Assembly (NCBI GenBank): GCA_016280445.1 | Contig: JAEEGS010000058.1 | Span: 1-41,603 of the forward strand | Length of the DNA stretch: 41,603 nucleotides | Direction of reading: 5' to 3' | Source: Bacteroidaceae bacterium | GTDB taxonomy: Bacteria; Bacteroidota; Bacteroidia; Bacteroidales; Bacteroidaceae | Shown: piece after piece, positions 14,789 through 25,936 of the stretch | How the letters are laid out: each line of letters starts with the position of its first letter | Position numbering within the stretch: position 1 is the stretch's first letter | The notes under the pieces: generated by a model | Database searches by the model: none | Told to the model about the DNA's origin: nothing | Seen by the model: the letters and a program-made list of their open reading frames with translations, nothing else | Position numbers and translations under genes: made by a program

Positions 14789-16696
14789 TCAAAACAATTC
14801 AGCCAAATATTTGTCCTCAACAAGGGTGTACACCAGTTTCCCATCAGGAGTTCTTGCGGGCATTTTCGTCGCAAACAAGTCCTGCAAGAGGCGTTCCATC
14901 TCCACAGAAGACAGGATTTGGCCATAAACAACCGCCGCATTCTCCGCCATTGTCAAAGCCAACGCCTCTTGGGCATCCTTGCGGATGTTGCCAGTCTTTT
15001 CCTTGGCCGAAGTCACCATTTCATGAAGAAGGTTGTCGATGTCCACCCCCTCAATCCCCGAAGGAATGCCATTGAGAGAGTATGCACCTCCTCCAAGGTT
15101 TGACAAGTCGAAGCCCAAACTGCTCAGGTCGTCCATGAAACTCTCCACCACAATGGAGTCGCTTGGATCAAACTGTATGACACTCGGGAAAAGTTCTTTC
15201 TGCGATGGCCGATTGTCGGAATTGATGCACTGCATGTTTTGTTCAAAAAGAATCCGCACATGTGCTCTGTGCTGGTTCACCACCATTATCCCATTACTGC
15301 CAGGCAGTACAATATACTTCCCCTTGTATTGGAACTTCTGCACCGTCGCATCGAAAGCCATCGGAGTCTTTCCGTCTTCCACCATGCCGTTCCAGATGGA
15401 ACGCTGAAGATGCTCTTCTTCCTGTCCCTTTTCCTCTGGCTCGTTTCCTGAACAGAGTGAAGAATCCAAAAGCGCGGTCTCTCCTTCCCCATCTTCTGAC
15501 GGGAAAACATCATTGGCATCAGAACGAGAATATCGTTCATACAACTTCTCCCACCCCGAAGAACGGGCATAAGTACGTTCGGTTCCGTTTGCAAAAGGAT
15601 TATAAGTCGAAGCTGGTGCTTTAGGCAAATGCGGAATGGAAGTCTGAGCACCCATCACTGGAATATCCGGTTTCCCCTCCACATCGAAATCAATCATGGG
15701 GACATTGCAGAACTGTCCCAAGGTCTCTTTCACCGCTGCAGAAAGCACTTGCCAAATCGGCTGTTCGTTGTCAAACTTTATCTCCGTCTTTGTGGGATGC
15801 ACATTCACGTCTATGGATGACGTATCCACTGCCATATAAATGAAATACGAAACCTGTTCCCCTACAGGCACAAGATGCTCATATGCCTTCACAATAGCGC
15901 TATGGAAATAAGGATGCCGCATGTATCGCCCATTGACAAAGAAATACTGATGCGCGCCTTTCTTTTTTGATGACTCTGGCTTACCAACATAGCCTGACAG
16001 AGTCACCAGCGATGTCTCCACTTCCACAGGCAGCAAATCCGTGTTAATCTTTTTGCCAAAAACATTGACGATTCTCTGCCGCACCGTCGTGGCTGGTAAA
16101 TGGTACATCTCTACACCATTATTATATAATGAGAAAGAAATGTCGGGATGCACCAACACGATGCGTTGAAAATCCGACACCACATTCGTCAGTTCCGTTT
16201 GGTTCGACTTCAGGAACTTCCTTCTGGCTGGAACATTGAAAAAAAGGTTTCTCACAGAAAAGTTACTGCCTGCCGCACATGCCACGGGCTCTTGACACTC
16301 AATCTTAGAACCATTCACCTGAATCATCGTGCCTAACTCATCCTCTCTACGTCTTGTCTTCAGTTCCACTTGCGCCACAGCAGCAATGCTCGCCAACGCC
16401 TCACCCCTAAAACCCATCGTGGTCAAACTGAACAAGTCAGCTGCAGTCTGTATTTTCGAGGTTGCATGGCGTTCGAACGACAATCTTGCATCCGTTTCCG
16501 ACATCCCCTTCCCATCGTCAACCACTTGTACAAGCGTCTTACCACCGTCCGTCACAAGCACCTTCACACTTTTCGCTTCCGCATCAATCGCATTCTCCAT
16601 CATCTCCTTCACGATGGAAGAAGGACGCTGGACAACTTCACCTGCAGCAATCTGGTTGGCCACAGAATCAGGCAAGACATGTATAATATCGTTCAA
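14789..16696 (-). CDS. mutL: DNA mismatch repair protein MutL
   Basis: MutL couples MutS mismatch recognition to strand removal. The 635 residues have an intact GHKL ATPase half (1-330): Glu34-Asn35 in MMENAIDA, DDGKGM at 61-65, ATSKI, and GFRGEALASIA near 96-105. A linker (about 345-440) leads to the dimerisation domain. The endonuclease motif DQHA-x2-E-x4-E is altered to NQHRAHVRILFE (474-485), losing the first Asp and the internal Glu. No C-terminal CPHGRP is present. Nicking activity is therefore doubtful. The start must be TTG at 16696: an in-frame stop lies a few codons upstream and no ATG precedes the conserved NDIIHVLPDSVANQIAAGE. It is the last gene of the envelope operon, 23 nt after the small membrane protein. 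Confidence 0.95.
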   Translation of the reverse strand: MNDIIHVLPDSVANQIAAGEVVQRPSSIVKEMMENAIDAEAKSVKVLVTDGGKTLVQVVDDGKGMSETDARLSFERHATSKIQTAADLFSLTTMGFRGEALASIAAVAQVELKTRRREDELGTMIQVNGSKIECQEPVACAAGSNFSVRNLFFNVPARRKFLKSNQTELTNVVSDFQRIVLVHPDISFSLYNNGVEMYHLPATTVRQRIVNVFGKKINTDLLPVEVETSLVTLSGYVGKPESSKKKGAHQYFFVNGRYMRHPYFHSAIVKAYEHLVPVGEQVSYFIYMAVDTSSIDVNVHPTKTEIKFDNEQPIWQVLSAAVKETLGQFCNVPMIDFDVEGKPDIPVMGAQTSIPHLPKAPASTYNPFANGTERTYARSSGWEKLYERYSRSDANDVFPSEDGEGETALLDSSLCSGNEPEEKGQEEEHLQRSIWNGMVEDGKTPMAFDATVQKFQYKGKYIVLPGSNGIMVVNQHRAHVRILFEQNMQCINSDNRPSQKELFPSVIQFDPSDSIVVESFMDDLSSLGFDLSNLGGGAYSLNGIPSGIEGVDIDNLLHEMVTSAKEKTGNIRKDAQEALALTMAENAAVVYGQILSSVEMERLLQDLFATKMPARTPDGKLVYTLVEDKYLAELF

Positions 16697-16719
16697 AACG
16701 GAATCCCTTTCTTTTTAGG

Positions 16720-17016
16720 TTAGAAAAACAAGTTTCCCGTGTACAGGTAACGCATCAGCAGAAGCAGAAGGACGATAGCTAAAATAAGTACACCATACGA
16801 CAGCGGTTTCCTTCCGCTTTCCTTGCGACGCTTCAGATGCTTCGTGGCCTGTACAAACTTACCACGAATATCCTCTGGAGAAAATTCCTTAGGAGGCAAC
16901 AGACCCAACTCTCGTTTGGCCCGTTCATCTATTTCCTTCAGTTTCTCCTTCCGAGGGTCATAATAGATGTAATTATGGTGGAAACCACGAGGTTTCCTGA
17001 CTGAGAACATTCCCAT
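16720..17016 (-). CDS. Small single-span membrane protein, unknown function
   Basis: A 98-residue protein I do not assign to a named family. The N-terminal two thirds is highly charged (Lys, Arg, Glu) with an aromatic patch HHNYIYYDPRKEK near residues 13-25. The C terminus has one clear membrane helix (about 74-93, mostly Leu, Ile, Val) and a short tail. There is no signal peptide, so a cytoplasm-facing N terminus with a C-terminal anchor is likely. A second in-frame ATG at 17010 is an equally possible start. It lies 62 nt after the OstA-like gene and 23 nt before mutL, a position where Bacteroidales commonly have such a protein. Confidence 0.8.
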   Translation of the reverse strand: MGMFSVRKPRGFHHNYIYYDPRKEKLKEIDERAKRELGLLPPKEFSPEDIRGKFVQATKHLKRRKESGRKPLSYGVLILAIVLLLLLMRYLYTGNLFF

Positions 17017-17078
17017 ACTTGCACATTATAATATATATGTAACACCTATCTTCAGCCTTCTCCCCTAGACCTATTCAG

Positions 17079-18710
17079 CTACAACTCATCCAGATTTTGC
17101 TTCGGCACCACTTTCTTCTCCGTCTTCTTCAGCATCTGTTCCTCCTTTTTGGTCCTCCAGCCAAAGATGTCATCCTTGTTCTTGGGACGTATATAGTCGA
17201 ACCATGCAAAACCCGCAAGATAACGCCGATCCTCAGGAATTGCAAAGGGAGGATACATCACACCTGTAGGAGTCAACATCCACACCTTGCTCACCTTTTT
17301 GTTCACCATATACAAGCTCAGGTCAGGCGTTTCCGTGTAGTTCATGCCTATGCGGCTGCCGTCATCTTCTTCCATATAGTAGCACACATACACATTCCCC
17401 TTGGCGTTATTATGTTCGATGACACCGTCCACAAAATAGCAGAACATCTCTTTCGATGACACTTGGTTGAATGACACAGAATCCAGCATCTCTATCGTCA
17501 TGGCCTGATTGATGATGTGTATCCAATCCACCGTGCTGTCATTGTTATACACCCGAATCTCTTCGCCAAACACCTGCTGTCCCTCGTTCCAGAGAATGGG
17601 CTGACCATACATGTAAGTACAGGAATCTCGTTCATGCGACACCAGCGAGTCACAAACACCCTGAAAATCGTTTCTGAACATCCTCACCTTATGGTAAGCG
17701 AACAAGTCCCTGTACATGGAGTCCGTGTTCTGATTATAAGTAATCATCTTCAACGTATCGCCATGCACATACAACGTGTCAACTCCAGAGAACTCATAGC
17801 AAACCGCACTGTCTGTAGCCAAAGCTATACCTGTATGTTCCTCATAGCGACAATAATTGCCTGTCAACATACACCTGTTCTCCACGTCAATCAGCACCAC
17901 ATCACCAAAAGCCTCACTCACCCCCGTCTCATCATCGCAGTAGAGGCTGTCACCCACAATGTCACGCATATCTTTATACACGTGCGAGCGATCCATCAGG
18001 TTCGCCTGACCCGTTTGCGTGTTATAGTCACCACGCAAGGCATACACAAACGTACTGTCCGACGAAATGATGTTCGTCTCCGACACAATGCGAGCCACCT
18101 TCGTGTCCGAATAATAGTACAGTTCATTTGTCTTCAAGTTGAACTTCGGGTTCTCCAACACGACATTATCCTTGAAGATAGCCTCATGCAGTGCCGGAGT
18201 GTACTGCCCGAAATCTGAGTTCAGCACATTGTCGCCATCATAAAGCGTACCATGCATCGGATAAAATCCAATACCCTCCAGACGATCATAGTCAATGACC
18301 GAAGTCTTCAACTTCGTTTTCCTGTGAGTCAGCACAGCATTACCCTGTGCATGCGCCTGCATCAAAGGACCATTATACAGAAGCGTGTCACTTGTCAGGG
18401 TCAACGTGTCACCCTGCACCATCTTCACGTGACCATATGCGTTAAACGTGTTCTCGTCCTTATAGAATCGGGCGCTGTCACAATCCAGATACATGCCATC
18501 ATGGTACAACTTCACGTGTCCCACCAGCACATCCGCACGCACATCCATCTGGTTCTTGTACAACACATCACTATGCAGCAGTTTCACCTCCTCGCTCGAC
18601 TTCTTGCGAGGTTTATCCTCTGGTGTGGCAGCAAAAACCACATAAAAGACTGATAGACACAATGTGCCTATCAACCATTTTGTCAGTATGTTGCCTTTTC
18701 CCTTTTGCAT
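17079..18710 (-). CDS. OstA/LptA-like organic solvent tolerance protein
   Basis: A 543-residue exported protein with an N-terminal membrane or signal segment (about 11-28). It is followed by a long series of short beta strands of the OstA/LptA type (PF03968 and the related OstA-like family). Typical repeats are visible: LLHSDVLYKNQMDVRADVL, the strand pattern GHVKLYHDGMYLDCDSARFY near 64-83, and GHVKMVQGDTLTLTSDTLLY near 93-112. LptA-type beta-jellyrolls bridge the periplasm and carry LPS to the outer membrane. This protein is far longer than LptA (about 185) and lacks the LptD barrel. A role in LPS transport or outer-membrane assembly is likely but unproven. It lies 26 nt after the SurA-like gene. 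Confidence 0.85.
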   Translation of the reverse strand: MQKGKGNILTKWLIGTLCLSVFYVVFAATPEDKPRKKSSEEVKLLHSDVLYKNQMDVRADVLVGHVKLYHDGMYLDCDSARFYKDENTFNAYGHVKMVQGDTLTLTSDTLLYNGPLMQAHAQGNAVLTHRKTKLKTSVIDYDRLEGIGFYPMHGTLYDGDNVLNSDFGQYTPALHEAIFKDNVVLENPKFNLKTNELYYYSDTKVARIVSETNIISSDSTFVYALRGDYNTQTGQANLMDRSHVYKDMRDIVGDSLYCDDETGVSEAFGDVVLIDVENRCMLTGNYCRYEEHTGIALATDSAVCYEFSGVDTLYVHGDTLKMITYNQNTDSMYRDLFAYHKVRMFRNDFQGVCDSLVSHERDSCTYMYGQPILWNEGQQVFGEEIRVYNNDSTVDWIHIINQAMTIEMLDSVSFNQVSSKEMFCYFVDGVIEHNNAKGNVYVCYYMEEDDGSRIGMNYTETPDLSLYMVNKKVSKVWMLTPTGVMYPPFAIPEDRRYLAGFAWFDYIRPKNKDDIFGWRTKKEEQMLKKTEKKVVPKQNLDEL

Positions 18711-18736
18711 CGTCCAAGAACCTGTTCAAACCCATG

Positions 18737-20089
18737 TTATTTAATCCAACCCGGATATTTGAACTCACAATTTCGCCAATCCTCGTTAATGTGGATATAA
18801 GTGGTTTGTTGCTTTTCACGAATCCACTTCTCCAACTTCTCCGCGCAGAGTTTATCCACAACCACATCCTGCAATTCCTGATAGTCGTCCGCCATCGTGG
18901 CTCTGTGACCATTGATGCGGTTTTTCAGTTTCACGATAGCCACAACTTCCTTACCACTGCTGTTCACCATGATGAACGGCTTCGAAATCTCCCCAACTTT
19001 CATTCCCGCCACCGCACGAGCCACTTCAGCCGGAAGGTCTTTCATTTCAAACTTGGAGACACCTCGGTTCTTGTCAAACAGCAAGCCATAATTGTTGCGG
19101 GTGTCCTTGTCGTATGAGACAATCGAGACACACTCATCAAACGTGTACAGTCCCTTATTGATTTCAGCTGTGATAGAATCCAAGTCATTGATACATTCCT
19201 GCAAAGCCTCTATCGAAACGCGGGGTTTTCTCAAGATATGGCGGCAATTCACCATGTCACCACGCTTCTCTATCAACTGTATAATGTGGAAGCCATACTC
19301 CGTCTCCACAATCTTCGACACAGCCTTCGGGTCTGTCAGATTGAATGCCACTGAGGCAAACTCTGGCACAAAAGAACCACGTCCGGAGAAACCCAACTCA
19401 CCACCCTGTTGTGCCGAGAGTTTATCCTCCGAATAAAGCAATGCCAGCGTCGAGAATTGTGTCGAGCCATTATTCACACGCTCCGTATAACTACGCAATT
19501 CATTCTTCACACGGTCAATCTCCTCCTGAGGAATCTTCGGATTGCGTGTGATAATCTGACATTCCACCATTGTCGGCACAAACGGAATGCTGTCTTCTGG
19601 CATGTCCTTGAAGTAACGACGCACCTGTGCAGGAGTCACCTTCACATTCTTGACAAGATTACGCTGCACCTCTTCCACTGTGGCCTTGTCTTTATAACTG
19701 TCAAACATTCTCTCCCGAATCTGAGAGAGCGGCTTGCCCATGTATTCTTCCAGTTTCTCCCGTGAACCAAAATTGAGAATTGCATTGTTGATGTCATCGT
19801 CCACCCTTTGGAACACCTCGGCATCCGTCACCTCGATCGAGTCGATGGCAGCCTGATGCAGAAACAGTTTCTGTACCGCCAACTGCTCTGGTATCACACA
19901 ATAAGGGTCACCTTCCATACGCTGTCCCTGTTGCAGAATCTCCATACGGGCATTCTCCACATCCGAGCGCAAGATGGCCTCATCACCCACAATCCATATC
20001 ACCTCGTCAATCACATTCGACCGTCCTTGAGCACAAAGGTTCAGGGCACACAAGACGAACAGTCCCACAAAATAAGTCCGGAGCTTCAT
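18737..20089 (-). CDS. SurA-like periplasmic peptidyl-prolyl isomerase
   Basis: A 450-residue periplasmic chaperone/isomerase for outer-membrane proteins. A signal peptide (about 1-20, LCALNLCA before Gln) precedes a SurA-type N-terminal helical domain (about 24-165) containing DEVIWIVGDEAIL. A parvulin domain follows (about 172-275) with GGELGFSGRGSFVPEFASVAF and YGFHIIQL. A second, degenerate parvulin-like domain lies at about 280-390 (MVNCRHILRKP, LPAEVARAVAGMKVGEISKPF). Domain order matches SurA. The start codon is 1 nt beyond the stop of the upstream isomerase, implying coupled expression. Confidence 0.9.
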   Translation of the reverse strand: MKLRTYFVGLFVLCALNLCAQGRSNVIDEVIWIVGDEAILRSDVENARMEILQQGQRMEGDPYCVIPEQLAVQKLFLHQAAIDSIEVTDAEVFQRVDDDINNAILNFGSREKLEEYMGKPLSQIRERMFDSYKDKATVEEVQRNLVKNVKVTPAQVRRYFKDMPEDSIPFVPTMVECQIITRNPKIPQEEIDRVKNELRSYTERVNNGSTQFSTLALLYSEDKLSAQQGGELGFSGRGSFVPEFASVAFNLTDPKAVSKIVETEYGFHIIQLIEKRGDMVNCRHILRKPRVSIEALQECINDLDSITAEINKGLYTFDECVSIVSYDKDTRNNYGLLFDKNRGVSKFEMKDLPAEVARAVAGMKVGEISKPFIMVNSSGKEVVAIVKLKNRINGHRATMADDYQELQDVVVDKLCAEKLEKWIREKQQTTYIHINEDWRNCEFKYPGWIK

Positions 20090-20090
20090 A

Positions 20091-21527
20091 TCAGTGCTTA
20101 TTTACAGTCTTGACAACATCTTCATACACTTCCCAAGGGAACTTCTTGCGCAGACCTTCCACCCACTGAAGTTCCATCTCGTTTTGATAGTCTGACACAA
20201 CCAGTCCATGCACATCCTTATAAGTACGGGGAGCCTTAACCTTCGTGCCAATCACATCAGTCACGGGGAGGTCTGTTCTGGACTTCAACTCTTTCTTCTG
20301 CTTGAACACCAATTTGTCCACATAAGCATTGTCACCTTGCTTGAAGATGCCACGTTCCACACGCACCATGCGTACAGAATCATTGTTCAAAGCCTTCGTC
20401 AACGTCTTCGACCAATCTTCTTCTTTCACACCTTTCAACAGACGTTTGGCCTCAGCCAGCACCTTCTTATCCTTCGCATGCACCACAACACCACAGAAAC
20501 GAGGGCTGTCCCATACGTAATCTTTCTGATGAGCCTTGAAATAGGCCTCTTGACCTACCGCGTTCGTTTGTGCTATGTCCCACACATCCTTCTTTGTCAC
20601 CTCATACATCATGGTGCCATCATAATATTCCTGCGACAGATTCCGCAAATCATCATCAGCAGCCTGCATCTTCTCCAGCAACTCATCCACCAGTTCACCA
20701 CGGGTGATGCCGCGTTCACGAGAGACAGAGTCCAAATATGCCGAGGCGGAAGCCTCTTGCACGCCCCGCTGATCCAAGAATCGGAGAATGGCTTCACGGT
20801 GAAACTCATAAGGTTCAAACGGATGTCGATCCGTCATGTAGATGATGTGGTAACCCACCGTCGACTTCACAGGAGCCGACATCTCACCGACCTTCAAGGC
20901 ATAAGCCGCCTGCTCGAAATCGGGAATCATCATGCCCTTACCAAACTGTCCCAAAGCACCGCCACGCTGGGCGCTACCCTTATCGTCGCTGACCTCTTTA
21001 GCCAGAGCCGCAAAACGTTCTGCCAGTTGATCCTTGGGCACCATTTTCAGCACACCATAAATGCTATCAATTTTCACCTTTGCAGCAGCCTGTTGTGCCT
21101 CCGTGGCATCCTGACGCATCAGCACCAGAATATGGCTGGCCGTCAAGAGATCCTGGCCCGCAAAACGAGAGGCTGTATTTTCATAAGTCCGGCGTGCCTC
21201 ACGCTCAATGAAAGCCGAGTCAACCAACGTCGGAAGCACCACCTGCTCCTTATATCCATCCAGCTCCTTACGGATGGCCTCAAGCGTGTCCAACCGCTGG
21301 CTCTCAGCCTCAGCCACTTTCAGTTTAAAGTTCACGAACAACGGCACATACTCCTCCACCGTCTTCTTATCTATCACGCCATCGGAGTTGTTCTTATTGA
21401 ACGAATATTCAAATGCGCTCCTCGTAATGCTTTTGCCATTGATTTTCATAATAACAGGGTCATCCGTCTGTGCCACAGCCGAGAGACCCATCACCAGAGA
21501 AGCAACAAAAAATGCTATCTTTTTCAT
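20091..21527 (-). CDS. Parvulin-type peptidyl-prolyl isomerase
   Basis: A 478-residue secreted isomerase. A signal peptide (1-19, LSAVA before Gln) is followed by a helical region starting with DPVIMKINGKSITRSAFEY, as in PpiC/PpiD/SurA N-terminal domains. The parvulin domain occupies about 130-235, with ASHILVLM, RGGALGQFGKGMMIPDFEQAAYAL and VGYHIIYMTDRHP. The last 220 residues lack a second clear parvulin core but show the helical pattern expected of a chaperone arm. It is the first gene of the operon isomerase-SurA-OstA-membrane protein-mutL. Its -7 box is at 21560-21567. Bacteroidales often have three such isomerases in a row; only two occur here. Confidence 0.9.
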   Translation of the reverse strand: MKKIAFFVASLVMGLSAVAQTDDPVIMKINGKSITRSAFEYSFNKNNSDGVIDKKTVEEYVPLFVNFKLKVAEAESQRLDTLEAIRKELDGYKEQVVLPTLVDSAFIEREARRTYENTASRFAGQDLLTASHILVLMRQDATEAQQAAAKVKIDSIYGVLKMVPKDQLAERFAALAKEVSDDKGSAQRGGALGQFGKGMMIPDFEQAAYALKVGEMSAPVKSTVGYHIIYMTDRHPFEPYEFHREAILRFLDQRGVQEASASAYLDSVSRERGITRGELVDELLEKMQAADDDLRNLSQEYYDGTMMYEVTKKDVWDIAQTNAVGQEAYFKAHQKDYVWDSPRFCGVVVHAKDKKVLAEAKRLLKGVKEEDWSKTLTKALNNDSVRMVRVERGIFKQGDNAYVDKLVFKQKKELKSRTDLPVTDVIGTKVKAPRTYKDVHGLVVSDYQNEMELQWVEGLRKKFPWEVYEDVVKTVNKH

Positions 21528-21559
21528 TTTTACCTTGTTCTTTTTTACTAATTTGGGGA

Positions 21560-21567
21560 CAAAGGTA
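21560..21567 (-). promoter_or_regulatory. -7 element for the isomerase-mutL operon
   Basis: TACCTTTG on the minus strand (21567-21560), 32 nt before the start codon. The -33 position falls in the A/T tract and foot of the guaB terminator, and no TTTG is found at the usual spacing. Confidence 0.55.
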
Positions 21568-21586
21568 CGAAAAAAATAAAGAAAAA

Positions 21587-21612
21587 GCGACTACCACCTT
21601 CGTGGTAATCGC
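21587..21612 (-). terminator. Terminator of guaB
   Basis: GCGA-CTACCAC pairs with GTGGTAA-TCGC across a CTTC loop with one mismatch. On the minus strand it is followed by a long T-rich run (21586 down to about 21571). It lies 36 nt after the guaB stop. Confidence 0.85.
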
Positions 21613-21648
21613 TCCTATAATACTTTTTTAACAATTCACGCGTCTTTT

Positions 21649-23139
<1,491 letters not shown>

Positions 23140-23149
23140 TTATTGCATG

Positions 23150-23180
23150 CAAAGGTAAGGCTTTTTTACAACATGACAAA
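23150..23180 (-). promoter_or_regulatory. Promoter for guaB
   Basis: Read on the minus strand, TTTG (23180-23177), 19 bp, TACCTTTG (23157-23150). Initiation near 23144 leaves about 17 nt before the start codon. Confidence 0.85.
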
Positions 23181-23183
23181 GAA

Positions 23184-23217
23184 AGTGAACTAAAAACTGA
23201 AAACTAAAAGTGAAAAA
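23184..23217 (+). repeat. Degenerate heptamer repeat (NNTRAAA type)
   Basis: Units of the form ACTAAAA, ACTGAAA, ACTAAAA and GTGAAAA follow one another with a period of 7 (T positions 23191, 23198, 23205), with one 6-nt step at the end. The array fills the short space between the recQ stop and the guaB promoter. Confidence 0.55.
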
Positions 23218-23219
23218 CG

Positions 23220-25808
23220 TCAATTCGCCATCTCGCTGATAAACTTAATCCGCACCAAACGCACATCCTCCTCGTAGATGTCACCGTCAAGATGGTCAAG
23301 AGCCGTCTCAAGGTCATCCGTATCGCTCGTACGGAAGTAGTCATAGATTTCGTCTATGATATCTTCGTCCATTTCGATGTCCTCGAAGTAATAGTCTATG
23401 TTGAGTTTGGTGCCGCTGTAAACGATGGCCTCCATCTCGTCAAGTAACTCGTCAAAATCAAGACCTGTGCTCTTGGCGATGTCGTCAAGGCTCACCTTAC
23501 GATCGATGGCCTGAATGATTTTCACTTTCATTTTCGACTTGTTGGCGACGGTACGCACACGCATATCGGTGGGGCGCACGATGTCGTTATCCTCACAGTG
23601 GCGCTGTATGAGTTTGCAGAACTCGGAGCCGTAGCGTTTGGCCTTACCCGCTCCCACACCCGGAATGTTCTGCAGTTCCTCTTCATTGATGGGATAAAGG
23701 GTTGACATCGACTCCAGTGAGGCATCCTGGAACACCACATAAGGAGGCACGTTATATCGCTTGGCTATCTTCTTGCGCAGGTCGAGCAGCATACCGTAGA
23801 GCACTTCGTCTGCCACACCCGTGCCGCCCTGGTCGGCACTGTCATCAAAATCGTCATCAAAGTCCTGATTCTCCACCACCATGAAAGGTACTGGCTTTTT
23901 CAAGAACTTCTTGCCAGCCTTGGTCAGTTTGAGCGAGCCATAACTCTCCACCTCTTTCTCGAGATAACCCTCCAAGCTGGCCTGGATGAAGATGGCATCC
24001 CACATGGTCTCCTCCACGTCGGCACCCGCACCAAACTGCTCCAGTTTGTCGTGGTTATGGCTTAAAAGGGTCTCATTCTCCTCACCACGCAGGATGTGGA
24101 TGATATACTCCTGACGGAAGTTTTCCTTCACGGCCTGAATCACATGCATTGCCAGCAAGAGGTTCTCTTTCTGGTCTGTCCTCGTCTTCGGATGCAGACA
24201 GTTGTCGCAATTACCGCAATTTTCCTTGGTGTACTCCTCTCCGAAGTAGTGGAGCAACATCTTGCGACGGCACACCGACGACTCGCAATAGGCAGCGGTC
24301 TCGCTCAACAGATGCGTACCGATGTCTTTCTCAGCAGGCGTCTTGTCCTTCATGAACTTCTCCAACTTCTCCAAGTCTTTATGGCAGTAGAAAGTGATGC
24401 ACTTCCCTTCCCCACCGTCACGGCCTGCACGGCCCGTCTCTTGGTAATAGCCTTCCAGACTCTTCGGGATGTCGTAGTGGATGACATAGCGCACATCGGG
24501 CTTGTCGATACCCATGCCAAAGGCAATGGTAGCCACAATCACATCCACTCGCTCCATGATGAAGTCGTCCTGCGTTTCATTGCGGTCCTTGTTGTCCATG
24601 CCCGCATGATAGGCAGCCGCTTTGATATTGTTGGCGCGCAGCACCTCTGCCAAGTCTTCCACCTTCTTACGGCTCAGGCAGTAGATGATGCCACTCTTAT
24701 TCGGATTCTGTTTGATGAACTTAATGATGTCCTTATCCACGTTGGCCGTCTTCTGGCGCACCTCGTAATAGAGGTTCTGGCGGTTAAACGACGATTTGAA
24801 GTCCTTGGCCTCCGTAATGCCGAGGTTCTTCTTGATGTCGTTACGCACCTTGTCCGTTGCAGTGGCCGTCAAGGCAATCACAGGAGCGTCGTAAAGTTTC
24901 TGAGCAGCCTCACGGATAGACTCGTCTGTCGGCAGGTCGGGGAGGTTCGCCACGGCAGGCTCGTCAGCCATTCGGGTCTTCAACGCCTGATAGTCACGAC
25001 GAATCGCCGGCATCATCTCCAACAACGACTCCACAAAACGGCTGTTCAGACGAGGACACTTGTCCGACCTCTCCTTAATCTGCTCGCGCATGTCCGACAT
25101 GAACGCAATGACCTCAGCCAACCCTTTCACACGCACCTCCAAGGCTGCCAGTTCCGCCTCGTCCACACGGTCGGGGAACTGCTTGAACTCCTTGTTCATA
25201 GCATCGAAACGCTGTTTCTGACTCCTATAGGCATCAGTCAGTGCCTTGATGGTAACCAATTTCTCGCGTGGCATGAATAATTCGATGACAGGCGCCATGG
25301 CTATCCAGTTGATGACAGGACGTATCTTGCGGTACTCTGGGCGGAAATCGTGTCCCCACTCCGAAATGCAGTGCGCCTCATCAATCGCATAGAAAGAGAT
25401 GTTGACCTGACGGAGGAAATCCACATTGTCCTCCTTCGTCAACGACTCTGGTGCCACATAAAGCATCTTGGTCTTGCCCGACATGATGTCCTGCTTCACC
25501 TGCTCGATATTGGCCTTACTCAACGATGAGTTGATGAAATGAGCCACCCCATCGTCCTCACTGATGTGCTTGATGGCATCCACTTGGTTCTTCATCAGCG
25601 CAATCAGCGGCGAGATCACAATGGCCGTACCCTCCATCAGCAAAGCGGGCAACTGGTAGCAAAGCGACTTGCCACCACCCGTCGGCATGAGCACAAACGT
25701 GTCATGGCGTTCAAGAAGATTCTGGATTATCGCTTCCTGATCGCCTTTGAATGTGTCAAAACCGAAGTAATATTTCAGTGCTTGCTGTAGTGTTGCCTGT
25801 TTTTCCAT
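23220..25808 (-). CDS. recQ: ATP-dependent DNA helicase RecQ with insertion
   Basis: RecQ unwinds DNA 3' to 5' in recombination and fork repair. The 862 residues carry the Walker A motif [16 protein letters not shown] (41-56), DEAH at 143-146, motif [10 protein letters not shown] (312-318) and motif [12 protein letters not shown]. They also have the RecQ-Ct zinc site (Cys residues in [11 protein letters not shown] and CGNCDNC) and an HRDC domain (about 685-755). An acidic C-terminal tail of about 100 residues follows. Between DEAH and motif III about 134 extra residues (174-307), mostly predicted helical and charged, interrupt a junction normally only a few residues long. The flanks read MAPVIEL and DAPVIAL, a short duplication. 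No frameshift is seen. The gene lies between clpX and guaB, a usual Bacteroidales order. Confidence 0.93.
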   Translation of the reverse strand: MEKQATLQQALKYYFGFDTFKGDQEAIIQNLLERHDTFVLMPTGGGKSLCYQLPALLMEGTAIVISPLIALMKNQVDAIKHISEDDGVAHFINSSLSKANIEQVKQDIMSGKTKMLYVAPESLTKEDNVDFLRQVNISFYAIDEAHCISEWGHDFRPEYRKIRPVINWIAMAPVIELFMPREKLVTIKALTDAYRSQKQRFDAMNKEFKQFPDRVDEAELAALEVRVKGLAEVIAFMSDMREQIKERSDKCPRLNSRFVESLLEMMPAIRRDYQALKTRMADEPAVANLPDLPTDESIREAAQKLYDAPVIALTATATDKVRNDIKKNLGITEAKDFKSSFNRQNLYYEVRQKTANVDKDIIKFIKQNPNKSGIIYCLSRKKVEDLAEVLRANNIKAAAYHAGMDNKDRNETQDDFIMERVDVIVATIAFGMGIDKPDVRYVIHYDIPKSLEGYYQETGRAGRDGGEGKCITFYCHKDLEKLEKFMKDKTPAEKDIGTHLLSETAAYCESSVCRRKMLLHYFGEEYTKENCGNCDNCLHPKTRTDQKENLLLAMHVIQAVKENFRQEYIIHILRGEENETLLSHNHDKLEQFGAGADVEETMWDAIFIQASLEGYLEKEVESYGSLKLTKAGKKFLKKPVPFMVVENQDFDDDFDDSADQGGTGVADEVLYGMLLDLRKKIAKRYNVPPYVVFQDASLESMSTLYPINEEELQNIPGVGAGKAKRYGSEFCKLIQRHCEDNDIVRPTDMRVRTVANKSKMKVKIIQAIDRKVSLDDIAKSTGLDFDELLDEMEAIVYSGTKLNIDYYFEDIEMDEDIIDEIYDYFRTSDTDDLETALDHLDGDIYEEDVRLVRIKFISEMAN

Positions 25809-25861
25809 GTAACGTTAGAGTGTTTTTACGAGCACAAATGGGACATGATGCATTTCATCAA

Positions 25862-25894
25862 CAAAGTTATAAAACTCTTTTTGTATTTTCCAAG
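25862..25894 (-). promoter_or_regulatory. Probable promoter for recQ
   Basis: TAACTTTG on the minus strand (25869-25862) with CTTG (25894-25891) at 21-bp spacing in place of TTTG. It lies in the 128-nt clpX-recQ spacer. Confidence 0.5.
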
Positions 25895-25936
25895 AAAAAC
25901 AAGAAAAAAATGCAGAAAAAGATGATATTTTCTTTT

